Notes under the pieces: generated by a model
Told to the model about the DNA's origin: nothing
Database searches by the model: none
What the model saw: the letters and a program-made list of their open reading frames with translations, nothing else
Position numbers and translations under genes: made by a program
Shown here: positions 26,694-35,935 of the stretch, in pieces
Position numbering within the stretch: position 1 is the stretch's first letter
How the letters are laid out: every line of letters begins with the position of its first letter
DNA from: JANLVJ01 sp031363945
GTDB taxonomy: Bacteria; Bacteroidota; Bacteroidia; Sphingobacteriales; Sphingobacteriaceae
Direction of reading: 5' to 3'
Length of the DNA: 64,000 nucleotides
Assembly (NCBI GenBank): GCA_031363945.1
Contig: JANLVJ010000055.1
Span: 1 to 64,000 of the forward strand

Positions 26694-27125
26694 TTAAGCG
26701 TTTTTTGTATGTTCTACTGCATAAATACCAGAAATGATAGCATCTACGCCGAGTGCCTTTGCAAGCTCATCTGATGTTGTTTCTCCTAATTTATCCATTA
26801 ACCCAGCTTTTGTTAAGAGAATATTTGTCTTATCAACCTCTTGGAAATCGACAGAATAATCTTTAGCTCTTCTGAGTAGGTAAGTATACATACTAGATTG
26901 GATTTCCTTTGCCATTTTCCGTTCATCAGCGAGATTCGACTCAGCTGTTACGCCTTTTGGCGTATGACGGTAGGTGATTGTTGCCGTAAAAGGAATTATG
27001 GCAACCTGCTTATGACTGGCTATAACCTCTTTAAGGTTTGGGCTTTCAAAAACCTGCTTGGAGGTCTGACAAAAAGCATTACTTAAAAACAACAAAAAGG
27101 GAATGATGAAGAAAAGTTTTTTCAT
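26694..27125 (-). CDS. Exported hypothetical protein, probably C-terminally truncated
   Basis: A 143-residue protein with a signal peptide ending near SNAFCQ (residue 20). It contains VAIIPFTATITYRHTPKGV and ALGVDAIISGIYAVE, a pattern like the CsgG/DUF799-type periplasmic proteins of Bacteroidota that combine a nucleotide-like fold and a G-V-D-A-I-I-S-G motif. In those I recall, a further 30-60 residues follow; here translation ends soon after the motif, so the gene may be truncated. It is preceded by its own intergenic region. Confidence 0.55.
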   Translation of the reverse strand: MKKLFFIIPFLLFLSNAFCQTSKQVFESPNLKEVIASHKQVAIIPFTATITYRHTPKGVTAESNLADERKMAKEIQSSMYTYLLRRAKDYSVDFQEVDKTNILLTKAGLMDKLGETTSDELAKALGVDAIISGIYAVEHTKNA

Positions 27126-27395
27126 AGATTTTTGATCTAAAATAGTTGCAATTAGTAGAAATAAAAAATTGTTAGTCAGATCTTATTTATAAGACCATCA
27201 TAATTTTCTATGAGTTTTATTAATGCGATAAGCCAAAAAGCAATGGCGATTTTTTTTTTGGTTTTAAATAGGGGATTGAAAGATAGCCATCAGTTTTTTT
27301 TATATTAATTCCCCTGTCTAAACGAATTTTAGCTGTTTCAAAAATTTACCTTTTATACCCTTGTTTAAAAGAATTATAGTCACATTTAGTTTATT

Positions 27396-28112
27396 ATGGC
27401 CAAAACGATTTTTCATATAGCTAATTCCCGGGGTAATGTCGACCTGGGATGGCTTAAAAGCAATCACACTTTCAGCTTCGGAAATTATTATAATCCTGAG
27501 CGGATTAACTTTGGAGCCCTTCGCGTTTTAAATGATGATACGGTTGCGGGAGGCAAGGGATTTGGAACTCATCCGCATGATAATATGGAGATCATTTCAA
27601 TTCCACTGGGAGGCGGTTTAAAACATCATGATAGCATGGATAATATCGCAGTTATCCAAGACGGCGATATTCAGGTTATGAGTGCAGGTACCGGCATCTT
27701 TCATGAGGAACACAATAATGACCAGGAAGAGGATGTTCATTTCTTACAAATATGGATCTACCCTAACCAGCTAAACGTTACACCTCGCTATGCACAGCTA
27801 ACGCTTGATAAATCTGCCAGGCATAATAAGTTGCAGCAGATTCTTTCGCCTGATGCCAATGACCAGGGAGTATGGATATATCAGAATGCCTGGTTTCAAC
27901 TAGGTGATTTCGATAAAGGATCTCAGGTAAGCTATACGCTTCATGATAAAAATAATGGAGTATATGTTTTTATCATTTATGGATTTGCAGAAGTTGAGGG
28001 GCAGCAATTACATACCCGTGATGGTCTTGGAATAACAGAATTAGATGATCTAAAAATCAGCTTCATTCAGCGAACTGAATTTTTAATAATGGAAGTACCA
28101 ATGAATTTTTAA
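27396..28112 (+). CDS. Pirin family protein
   Basis: A 238-residue double cupin. The metal site is visible in GFGTHPHDNMEIISIPLGGGLKHHDSM and GTGIFHEEHN (the His-x-His and later His-Glu-x-x-His ligands). FLQIWIYPNQLNVTPRYAQ is the usual pirin bridge, and the C-terminal cupin is degenerate. Members such as YhhW have quercetin 2,3-dioxygenase activity, but the natural role is unclear. A 95-residue receiver-like gene starts 10 bases downstream, so the pair is probably an operon. Confidence 0.9.
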   Translation: MAKTIFHIANSRGNVDLGWLKSNHTFSFGNYYNPERINFGALRVLNDDTVAGGKGFGTHPHDNMEIISIPLGGGLKHHDSMDNIAVIQDGDIQVMSAGTGIFHEEHNNDQEEDVHFLQIWIYPNQLNVTPRYAQLTLDKSARHNKLQQILSPDANDQGVWIYQNAWFQLGDFDKGSQVSYTLHDKNNGVYVFIIYGFAEVEGQQLHTRDGLGITELDDLKISFIQRTEFLIMEVPMNF

Positions 28113-28122
28113 TCCGAAGAAT

Positions 28123-28410
28123 ATGGAAAATATTGAAATACTGGTAGTCGGTAAACATGAGCAGATCATGAAAACGATCATCCGGTTAATCGATGCAAAA
28201 ACACAGTGGAAGGGACATGCCGCCTCTACTGTTGAGGAGTCAATGAAGCTGGCTAAAAGCTTTGCCTTTAATGTGGTTCTCCTCGGCGCTGGTTTAACCA
28301 CGGCTGAGAGTGACGATCTGAGAAGTAGTTTTACTGTCCCGGTTATACAGCATTACGGTGGTGGAAGTGGCTTACTCTTTGCTGAAATTTACGAAGCAAT
28401 AGGGAAATAA
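28123..28410 (+). CDS. Receiver-like small protein lacking the phospho-acceptor Asp
   Basis: A 95-residue alpha/beta protein with the outline of a response-regulator receiver domain. It has a first strand EILVVGK and a middle strand FNVVLLGAGLTTAE, where the phospho-accepting Asp of a true receiver is replaced by Gly. It ends with PVIQHYGGGSGLLFAEIYEAIG. No output domain is attached. The conserved-looking QHYGGGSG loop does not belong to standard receivers and might bind a ligand. It follows the pirin gene by 10 bases, so a shared role is likely but unknown. Confidence 0.6.
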   Translation: MENIEILVVGKHEQIMKTIIRLIDAKTQWKGHAASTVEESMKLAKSFAFNVVLLGAGLTTAESDDLRSSFTVPVIQHYGGGSGLLFAEIYEAIGK

Positions 28411-28421
28411 AGTTTTCTACC

Positions 28422-30266
28422 TCATTTAATAACCGGTAACACGATCATAGAACTGTTGTGATAAATATGGATGGTTTCTTTTACAAAATCACTGTCTTTG
28501 GCGCTGTTAATATCCAGAAATTGTTGAGGGTTGCGATCTGTCAGGGGGAACCAGGTGCTTTGAATCTGCACCATTAATTTATGTCCCTTCAAAAAAGTAT
28601 GCGCTATATCGGGCAACGTATATTTTACTAGTGTAGGTTTACCGGGTACGAATGGCTCTGGCTTTTCGAAGCTATTGCGAAACTTGCCGCGCATGACTTC
28701 TGCACGTACCAGCATCTCGTAGTTGCCCATTGGATAACCATTGCTGGCGTTAGGAGCTGTATCTGCCGGCAATACATCAATCAGTTTTACGATGAAATCA
28801 GCATCGGTGTTTGACAGGCTTACCATAAGGCTGGCAACTACTGGGCCTGCCAGGGTCATATCAGATGTCAAGATACCGCTATCATAGACCAGTACATCTG
28901 GGCGCTCAGCAGCAAAACGCTGATCATCGACCATATATTCTCGGGTGCGGCTGGCATGAATCTTTTCAGCATAAGGTACAGGCTTTGCAGGGTCGCTCTC
29001 ATAGCTGTCAAAGGTTGGTGCAGCGGAAAGTAATGTAGTAAATGATAGTTTGCCGCCTTTCTCCAGGTAGACAGGTGTTGCTTTAATATCAGCCAGAGGC
29101 CACTGTGAAAATTTACGCCATTTATTTTCCCCTGAGAAAAAAATTGTAGCCTTACTGAGCGTATCAGCCCCGTTGCCCTTCAGGTAATAATTAAAGAAAG
29201 GCACTTCCAGATCCTGGTAATAAAGCGAGGTATTGCTGCCAAATAGCACATTGCCTAAATGGGTTCCATCTTTACTGGCCCACTGCCCATGGTACCAGGG
29301 CCCAATTATTAGTTTACATATTGATGCAGGGCTTTGCTTGATCAGCGCTTCATAGGTATGCCAGGCACCATAACCATCTTCGGCATCAAATAAACCACCG
29401 GTAATAAGCATAGCTGGTTTCACGTTTTTAATACCACTTCGGGCATCACGGGCTTTCCACCAGGCATCAAGATTGGGGTGATTCATCATATCGCTCCAAA
29501 ACTTCATGGTATCTGCACTAATTCTGGTGAGGTTAGGCAAAGCGCCAAGTTTTAAATAAAAACTGTAATTATCATTATAACTGAAGCCAGCGCCTTTGGC
29601 ACCATTTGGTGAAGGTTTGCGACTTGGAGCACTAAAGCCATCGCCTACATGAAAATCAAATGCATCCATCAGCATCAACACACCGTTATGGTGATCATCA
29701 TCACCAAAAAAACGATCAGTTACCGGGGCCTGGGGGCTAACTGCCTTTAATGCCGGATGACCACTCAGGGCTATCATGGTAGCAAAAAAGCCAGGAAATG
29801 AGATTCCTATTCCACCTACCTTCCCATTATTATTAGCTGTGTTTTTTACCAGCCAGTCAATGGTGTCGTAACTGTCACTGGCTTCATCAATATCTTTATT
29901 TGTTTTTTTATTGGGCTTGAATGGGCGTACAACTTCAAATACTCCATCACTCATGTATTTCCCCCGGATATCCTGGTTAACTAAAATATAGCCTTCCCTG
30001 CAGTAGCGCATCATATAACTATGCCAGTAAGGTTTGTAAGCAGTACCATACGGGCTTACAGAGTAGGGGGTTCTGGTGAGAAGAATCGGATGCTTTTCAG
30101 ATTGATCTTTCGGCAGGTATACAGAGGTAAAAAGATTAACCCCGTCTCGCATAGTTATTCTTACTTCTTTTTTACTGTAGTTATTTACGAACCAGGTTGA
30201 GTCGGAATTTTGAGCTTCAACCAGTATGGGTAAAAAGAGTAGGATAAAGAAGTAAAGCTTTTTCAT
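28422..30266 (-). CDS. CocE/NonD family hydrolase (X-Pro dipeptidyl-peptidase-like), exported
   Basis: A 614-residue protein with a signal peptide ending near LVEAQ (residue 19). The alpha/beta-hydrolase domain begins VRITMRDGVNLFTSVYLP and carries the nucleophile elbow GGIGISFPGF with Ser156. The acid Asp is probably in GGLFDAEDGYG and the His in GPWYHGQW. The C-terminal jelly-roll (X-Pro dipeptidyl-peptidase C-terminal domain) includes GPVVASLMVSLSNTDADFIVKLIDV. Members cleave X-Pro peptides or acyl/amide bonds; the substrate is unknown. It is probably periplasmic and monocistronic, convergent with the pirin operon. Confidence 0.9.
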   Translation of the reverse strand: MKKLYFFILLFLPILVEAQNSDSTWFVNNYSKKEVRITMRDGVNLFTSVYLPKDQSEKHPILLTRTPYSVSPYGTAYKPYWHSYMMRYCREGYILVNQDIRGKYMSDGVFEVVRPFKPNKKTNKDIDEASDSYDTIDWLVKNTANNNGKVGGIGISFPGFFATMIALSGHPALKAVSPQAPVTDRFFGDDDHHNGVLMLMDAFDFHVGDGFSAPSRKPSPNGAKGAGFSYNDNYSFYLKLGALPNLTRISADTMKFWSDMMNHPNLDAWWKARDARSGIKNVKPAMLITGGLFDAEDGYGAWHTYEALIKQSPASICKLIIGPWYHGQWASKDGTHLGNVLFGSNTSLYYQDLEVPFFNYYLKGNGADTLSKATIFFSGENKWRKFSQWPLADIKATPVYLEKGGKLSFTTLLSAAPTFDSYESDPAKPVPYAEKIHASRTREYMVDDQRFAAERPDVLVYDSGILTSDMTLAGPVVASLMVSLSNTDADFIVKLIDVLPADTAPNASNGYPMGNYEMLVRAEVMRGKFRNSFEKPEPFVPGKPTLVKYTLPDIAHTFLKGHKLMVQIQSTWFPLTDRNPQQFLDINSAKDSDFVKETIHIYHNSSMIVLPVIK

Positions 30267-30545
30267 AAGCAGAATTTGGTGATAACGTAAATATATTAAT
30301 ATTAGATAGTGCTAAAGTATATCTTATGCAAACCAATATTAAATTATACAAGTTGCAGGTATTTGTATTGTCTGAGTTAATACCAACCCGCCAATATCGG
30401 GTCAGATTTTACAATGGTAAAGCGCCATCTTAATTTCACCGCTCAAATTCAGTCAATCTTTTAACTTAACACCATTTCACCATTTGCGTGTCAAAAGTCA
30501 AGTTTACTGACAAAACTTATCCTGACTGAAACTTTTGTCCTATTT

Positions 30546-30890
30546 TTGAATCAAAATAAATTGGAAACCTCGATTTTCATAAGTACTAAAGACATAGTTT
30601 CTAAAGAATCAGCTCTGGGCTATTCTTCAAAATTCATTCATACAGCCAATACTACCATCGCTTTTCTAGATGTTAAGGCTGGTAGTTCAGCTGGAATACA
30701 TCAGGACATACATGAGCAGTGTGCTTTTGGACTTGACGGGCAGTTTGAATTTACGGTAAATGGGGTTACCCGGATTTTGGATATAGGTATGTGTGCAATT
30801 ATTCCACCTAATGGGATTCATTCAGCAACAGCCCTGACTGATTGCCGTCTGATTGATATTTTTAGCTCAGTTAGAGAAGACTTTAGATAA
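30546..30890 (+). CDS. Cupin domain protein
   Basis: A 114-residue single cupin with SSAGIHQDIHEQCAFGLDGQ (metal-binding His-x-x-x-His-Glu) and IPPNGIHSATAL (third His). There is no ATG; TTG at 30546 or 30561 must serve. A perfect -7 element TATTTTTG at 30541-30548 overlaps the first TTG, so the second TTG on a nearly leaderless transcript is plausible. The ligand or reaction is unknown. It stands alone. Confidence 0.7.
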   Translation: MNQNKLETSIFISTKDIVSKESALGYSSKFIHTANTTIAFLDVKAGSSAGIHQDIHEQCAFGLDGQFEFTVNGVTRILDIGMCAIIPPNGIHSATALTDCRLIDIFSSVREDFR

Positions 30891-30967
30891 ATAGAAAATA
30901 CCTGCGCTGAAAGCTGAAATCAGTAAAGGTTTTTAGTGAGCAGGGCCAATTAAAAGTGCATTAATCG

Positions 30968-31609
30968 TTAGACGCTTTTTTCTATCCAGTGATGAAATTC
31001 CTCAACCGTTTCAAAAAGGTAATCAGGATTTGCTTTTTCAAGTTTTTCTTTATCAGCAGTACTCGCCCATGAAACTGAAGCAATGGCAATACCCACTTCT
31101 TTGCAGTATTTTATGTCGCTCAGGGCATCCCCTATATACAGACTGTTAGATAAATCTGCATCCAGCTTTTTTAGAATTCTGTTTATCCCGTTTACTTTAT
31201 CAGGCCCTAAGGGCGAACCTGTTTCGAGAATTTCGAAGTAAGAAGCAAGCCCTAGTTTTTTAAGGGAAATAACAGCGCTTCCGTTACCCTTACCAGTTAC
31301 CATGGCTAATTGAATATTCTTTTCTTTTAAAAGCTCTAAAACTTCAACAATGCCAGAGAATGGCTCGGGATATAAATAATGAAGTTCTTCATAATGTTCA
31401 AGATATGCCTTGGTACAGGCTGCCTCATAACCGGGAACCAGCTTTTTGAACGTTCCTTCTTCTGAAGGTCCGAAATTTGATAGAATTTCTTCTGCTTCGA
31501 TTTCCCGGTTTAAGTACGGCTCAACACTTTTTTTAAAAGCCATGATACAGAGTGACAGCGTATCAGCAACAGTTCCATCAAGGTCGAAAATGATTGTTTT
31601 AAAAGTCAT
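30968..31609 (-). CDS. HAD-superfamily phosphatase (phosphoglycolate phosphatase-like)
   Basis: A 213-residue HAD hydrolase: motif I FDLDGTVADT near the N-terminus, motif II AMVTGKGNGS, motif III Lys in GPDKVNG, and motif IV YIGDALSDIKYCKEVG. The cap lies between motif I and II, as in the Gph-like subgroup, which dephosphorylates small metabolites in the cytoplasm. The frame stays open to 31669, but ATG at 31609 places motif I at the usual distance from the start. The substrate is not known. Confidence 0.88.
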   Translation of the reverse strand: MTFKTIIFDLDGTVADTLSLCIMAFKKSVEPYLNREIEAEEILSNFGPSEEGTFKKLVPGYEAACTKAYLEHYEELHYLYPEPFSGIVEVLELLKEKNIQLAMVTGKGNGSAVISLKKLGLASYFEILETGSPLGPDKVNGINRILKKLDADLSNSLYIGDALSDIKYCKEVGIAIASVSWASTADKEKLEKANPDYLFETVEEFHHWIEKSV

Positions 31610-32107
31610 ATAAAGTTCTAAGCCAGTAATGATGTATAAATAAGGTTTGATATTATTTAATAAAGTCAAGACCCGGCTATTAGTTTTTTATCGGGCAATA
31701 TCCTTAACACTTCTCATCAATAATTAAACATTCGGCATGAATGATGAGTCTTTCGAATTTGACGATTCTTGTGATTTAAAATTCCGATTTAAAATAGATT
31801 TAATCAATGACAATAAATCAAAATTGAGTAAAAGGACAATACAGATAAAATCTAATAGATTTTAAATTTAATAGACAATACTGATCATTTTGTCACGTTT
31901 TATTAGTAAACTTGAAAATTGATACCAAAGTTTCATTTCATGATTCTCAGGCTTCAAGGAAGGATTTAATTAACTTAAAATTGATTTTTCCTGAGCTGAA
32001 TTGAAAAATAGATTACTTATACCTGCGTTTAAAACAAAAAAATTACATTTAAATTTGCCTAAGGTTTTTGCCATGAAGCTAAAATTTTATGCTCAATACT
32101 CATAACA
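31610..32107. promoter_or_regulatory. Intergenic region with the katG promoter
   Basis: About 500 bases upstream of katG with no coding pattern that I recognise. A clear Bacteroidetes -7 element, TAAATTTG, lies at 32050-32057, 51 bases before the katG start; the matching -33 TTG is weak. The divergent HAD gene promoter must also lie here. Confidence 0.5.
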
Positions 32108-34381
32108 ATGGAAAAAGATCCAAATGATATTGCCAATTGCCCATTTCATAATGGCAGCATGAAGCAGGAAGTTGCCGGTGGTGGTACTAAAAATATTGAC
32201 TGGTGGCCAAAGCAGTTAAAACTAAATATTCTTCGCCAGCATTCTTCTCTGTCAAACCCACTCGGTGAAGACTTTGATTACGCCGAAGCCTTTAAAAGCC
32301 TTGACCTTGAAGCAGTGAAATCTGATCTTCATGCGTTAATGACTGATTCACAAGATTGGTGGCCAGCTGACTTTGGTCATTATGGTCCATTATTTATTCG
32401 TATGGCCTGGCACAGCGCTGGTACATACCGTGTAGGTGATGGCCGTGGTGGTGCGGGTTCAGGACAGCAGCGTTTCGCTCCGCTTAATAGCTGGCCTGAT
32501 AATGTTAACCTTGATAAAGCACGCAGATTGCTGTGGCCTATTAAGCAAAAATATGGCAACAAACTTTCCTGGGCTGATTTAATGATCCTTACAGGAAACA
32601 TGGCGCTTGAATCAATGGATTTTAAAACCTTTGGTTTTGCTGGTGGTCGTAAGGATGTTTGGGAGCCAAGTGAAGATGTATATTGGGGTTCTGAAACAAC
32701 CTGGTTGGGTGGTGACGTACGTTATGCTCAAGGTTCAGCTGGTGTTGTTGAGAATCATGGTGTGCTGGTTTCAGATGATGATGCAAATGGTGACATTCAT
32801 TCCCGTATTCTTGAAAAACCTCTTGGTGCGGTACAAATGGGACTTATTTATGTAAATCCCGAAGGTCCTGACGGAAATCCGGATCCAATGAGATCAGCTG
32901 TAGATATTCGCGAAACTTTTGCCCGTATGGCAATGAATGATGAAGAGACTGTTGCTCTTTGTGCGGGTGGTCATAGTTTCGGTAAAACCCATGGTGCAGC
33001 TTCAGCTGATCATGTAAGCACTGAGCCTTCAGCTGCGGGTCTTGAATTACAAGGTCAGGGCTGGACAAATAGCTTCGGTACTGGTAAGGGTGGTGATACC
33101 ATTACCAGCGGTCTTGAAGTTACCTGGACAACTACCCCAACCAAATGGAGTAATAATTACTTCGAAAATCTTTTTGGTTATGAGTGGGAGCTAACAAAAA
33201 GCCCAGCTGGTGCTCATCAGTGGACTGCTATTGGTGCTGGAAACATCATTCCTAATGCATACGATAGTTCGAAAATGCAGGCACCAACCATGCTTACCAC
33301 TGATATCGCACTAAAGGTTGATCCAGCTTACGAAAAAATTTCAAGACACTTTTTAGAAAACCCAGCAGATTTTGCTGATGTTTTTGCCCGGGCCTGGTTT
33401 AAGTTAACCCACAGAGATATGGGTCCACGTGTGCTTTATCTTGGTGCTGATGTGCCAGAAGAAATAATGTCATGGCAAGATCCAATACCTGTCGTTGACC
33501 ATACTCTGGTAGACCAAGCAGATATTAATTTCTTAAAAGAAGAATTAGTGGCCTCAGGTCTTAGCGTTTCTGAACTTATCTCAACTGCATGGGCCTCTGC
33601 CTCCACTTTCCGTGGCTCTGACAAGCGTGGTGGTGCCAATGGTGCTCGAATACGTTTGGCTCCACAGAAATATTGGAAAGCAAACAATCCAGTACAGCTT
33701 CAGAAGGTACTGAGTGCAATCGAGAAAATTCAAAAAGAATTTAACGTTGCCCAGGCAACAGATAAAAAAGTTTCTATCGCTGACTTAATCGTACTAGGAG
33801 GTAGCGCGGGTATTGAAAAAGCTGCAAAAGATGCTGGCCACGACATTACTGTTCCTTTTACAGCAGGCCGTATGGATGCTTCACAAGAACAGACTGATAT
33901 TGTTTCAACAAATTTCCTTGAGCCAATTGCTGACGGCTTCAGAAATTACCGCAGTGCAAACTTTCCGGTAGCTACTGAAGAAATCTTGGTTGACAAGGCG
34001 CAGTTACTAACACTAACAGGGCCAGAAATGACTGTCTTGATAGGTGGTATGCGTGTTTTAAACACTAACTTTGACAATTCAAGATATGGTGTTCTTACCT
34101 CAAACCCAGGCAAATTGACAAATGATTTCTTTGTCAACTTACTTGATATGAATACTGCTTGGAAAGCTGCATCTGCCGACAAGGAATTATATGAAGGTAG
34201 CGACCGTAAAACCGGTGCTGTAAAATGGACAGCAACCCGTGCAGATCTTGTTATCGGATCTCATGCAGAACTGAGAGCAATTGCAGAAGTTTATGGTAGT
34301 TCTGACAGTCAGCACAAATTTGTGAAAGACTTCGTTGCAGCCTGGACTAAAGTGATGAACCTTGACCGTTTCGAATTATAG
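32108..34381 (+). CDS. katG: Catalase-peroxidase KatG
   Basis: A 757-residue bifunctional haem enzyme that removes hydrogen peroxide. The distal site is RMAWHSAGTYR with Trp101-His102, the tyrosine of the Met-Tyr-Trp crosslink is in GLIYVNPEGPDG, and the proximal haem ligand is His289 in AGGHSFGKTHGA. The second, haem-free C-terminal repeat follows (for example STAWASASTFRGSDKRGGANG). The length is typical. Strong codon regularity and a terminator suggest a well-expressed single gene. It is preceded by its own promoter region; an OxyR- or PerR-type site is not recognisable by eye. Confidence 0.98.
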   Translation: MEKDPNDIANCPFHNGSMKQEVAGGGTKNIDWWPKQLKLNILRQHSSLSNPLGEDFDYAEAFKSLDLEAVKSDLHALMTDSQDWWPADFGHYGPLFIRMAWHSAGTYRVGDGRGGAGSGQQRFAPLNSWPDNVNLDKARRLLWPIKQKYGNKLSWADLMILTGNMALESMDFKTFGFAGGRKDVWEPSEDVYWGSETTWLGGDVRYAQGSAGVVENHGVLVSDDDANGDIHSRILEKPLGAVQMGLIYVNPEGPDGNPDPMRSAVDIRETFARMAMNDEETVALCAGGHSFGKTHGAASADHVSTEPSAAGLELQGQGWTNSFGTGKGGDTITSGLEVTWTTTPTKWSNNYFENLFGYEWELTKSPAGAHQWTAIGAGNIIPNAYDSSKMQAPTMLTTDIALKVDPAYEKISRHFLENPADFADVFARAWFKLTHRDMGPRVLYLGADVPEEIMSWQDPIPVVDHTLVDQADINFLKEELVASGLSVSELISTAWASASTFRGSDKRGGANGARIRLAPQKYWKANNPVQLQKVLSAIEKIQKEFNVAQATDKKVSIADLIVLGGSAGIEKAAKDAGHDITVPFTAGRMDASQEQTDIVSTNFLEPIADGFRNYRSANFPVATEEILVDKAQLLTLTGPEMTVLIGGMRVLNTNFDNSRYGVLTSNPGKLTNDFFVNLLDMNTAWKAASADKELYEGSDRKTGAVKWTATRADLVIGSHAELRAIAEVYGSSDSQHKFVKDFVAAWTKVMNLDRFEL

Positions 34382-34403
34382 TTAATTCAGCATTAATTTT
34401 TAG

Positions 34404-34442
34404 AAAGGGCAGATCTGAGTTTTTTAGGTCTGCCCTTTTTTT
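34404..34442 (+). terminator. Rho-independent terminator of katG
   Basis: GGGCAGA at 34407-34413 pairs with TCTGCCC at 34429-34435; pairing extends by additional A-T pairs outside, and a long T-run follows. It lies about 25 bases after the katG stop. Confidence 0.9.
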
Positions 34443-34641
34443 ATACGCTGCTAATCCTTTTATTTATGTAAGACGCTTATCAACTGAAATTTTTTTGCTA
34501 AAACATACTCTGTCTTCCTATCCTACTATTTTTCAAAACAAGGTAAACGGCAAATTTCGAAAATTTTATCCATGGCCCTAAAAAAATGACGAGTGGCCTT
34601 TTAAAGCTCCTTTACTCTTTTCTAATCACAAAATAAAGTCA

Positions 34642-34791
34642 TTAGCGCTTTATGATAGCCAGGAAATACTGATTGATATTGATGATGACTTGCAAGTAAG
34701 GTTTAACATTTATATGACAGTAGATTTTATCATGAAATTGGTATAACAAGGTGCGAATGTCAATGTGATAAAACCTGCAAGTATGATTTAA
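34642..34791 (+). pseudogene. Remnant of a WYL-domain (YafY-like) regulator
   Basis: A 49-codon piece reads LALYDSQEILIDIDDDLQV, then MTVDFIMKLV, an in-frame TAA, and QGANVNVIKPASM. The end of WYL-domain transcription regulators has this pattern: two strands, an amphipathic helix, then G-x-x-V-x-V-x-x-P-x-x-L. No helix-turn-helix part is recognisable upstream. The surrounding bases 34443-35037 otherwise contain nothing that I can assign. Confidence 0.5.
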
Positions 34792-35055
34792 TATACCTAT
34801 CCAACCTGCACGGCTACCGCCAGTAGGTATGCTCTTGATGCTGAATTAATGTATCTTAGGTTTTTGCCAGCCTTTATAAAAGTGTCCGCTTTCACTCACC
34901 CTAAAGTATCATTATTGAACACTCAAAAATAGCTGCTTCCTGCCATAGTAATCTACGATCGCCTTTATTGTATTGGCAGGTTTTTGGCTTTATGGTGAAA
35001 AGAAACAATTCATCCATCATTAGCATCAGATGCATATTTGAGTATCATCATTAAA

Positions 35056-35745
35056 ATGTATTTAAAAATCGCATTTCGCAGTCTGATTAGAAATCGGATT
35101 CACACAACCATCAATATTCTTGGCTTGGCAGTAGGGAGAACCTCCAGCCTACTTATTTTTCTTTGGATGGAAAATGAGCTTTATATGAATACCTATCATG
35201 TAAACGGTTCACATCTTTATCAGATTTATGAGCGTGAATATCTGAATCATCACATCGATGGTGATTATGATACTCTTGCAAACAGAAATCTTGGTTATGA
35301 GAAGCGTAACCTCACAGTAATACCTGGAGAAGGAAATATACAACAAACCTTTAAAACTTTCCAAAACGAGTCGCTTAATATCCCCGGCATTAACTCGGTT
35401 TCTTCAATATCCAATACATTCACCTTTATTGATAATGGTGCAATTGACGTAAGCTGGGACGGCAAGGATCCTGGTAATACAGTTTCTTTTAGTTACGCCG
35501 CTATTGGTTTCGATTTTATAAAAACGCTACTATTAAAATTGTTAAGCGGCAGTGATTTTTCAAAATCATATGCTGCCGATACCAATAACATTAATTTAAA
35601 TTAAACGGCAGCAAAAAAATTTGGTTATTAAGAGACTGCAAAAAAGTCGATTTATTTTCAGGGTAAATAAAGATTTATCGTAGGAGTGGTTGGAGATTTT
35701 CACTTTGCATAATTGCAAAAACAAATAGCGACCCTAGTCCTTTGA
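35056..35745 (+). pseudogene. Decayed MacB/FtsX-type ABC transporter permease
   Basis: The reading frame starts MYLKIAFRSLIRNRIHTTIN and continues ILGLAVG, then FLWMENELYMNTYHVNGSHLYQIY, the standard N-terminus of Bacteroidota MacB-like permeases (one transmembrane helix, then a periplasmic core domain). The first stop is at 35602, but the same frame goes on across four TAA codons, giving TAAKKFGY, KSIYFQGK, RFIVGVVGDFHFA and LQKQIATLVL, which match the family's NETAxKKxGY and GVVxDFHF blocks. It ends near 35745. The last transmembrane helices are lost. A clear pseudogene decayed by in-frame stops. Confidence 0.85.
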
Positions 35746-35935
35746 TAAAGCTGCAAAAATTGTGAAGTAACCATAGTTTGTTCTCACTTAAATTGGAGAT
35801 GCGAACTTCTATAAAAGAGCTGCTAATGGAACCCCGTATTCAACTTGATGTTGATTATTTACCAGGCAGTTTCAATAGAAAATAAATGGAAGAAGTTTAT
35901 AACTTAGTACTGAAGCCAATTTTATTAAACTTTCT

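Noticed and set aside
35056..35745. Stop-codon reassignment or readthrough in the MacB-like gene
   Set aside because: All neighbouring genes end at TAA and the frame is otherwise degraded at the end, so a pseudogene is simpler.
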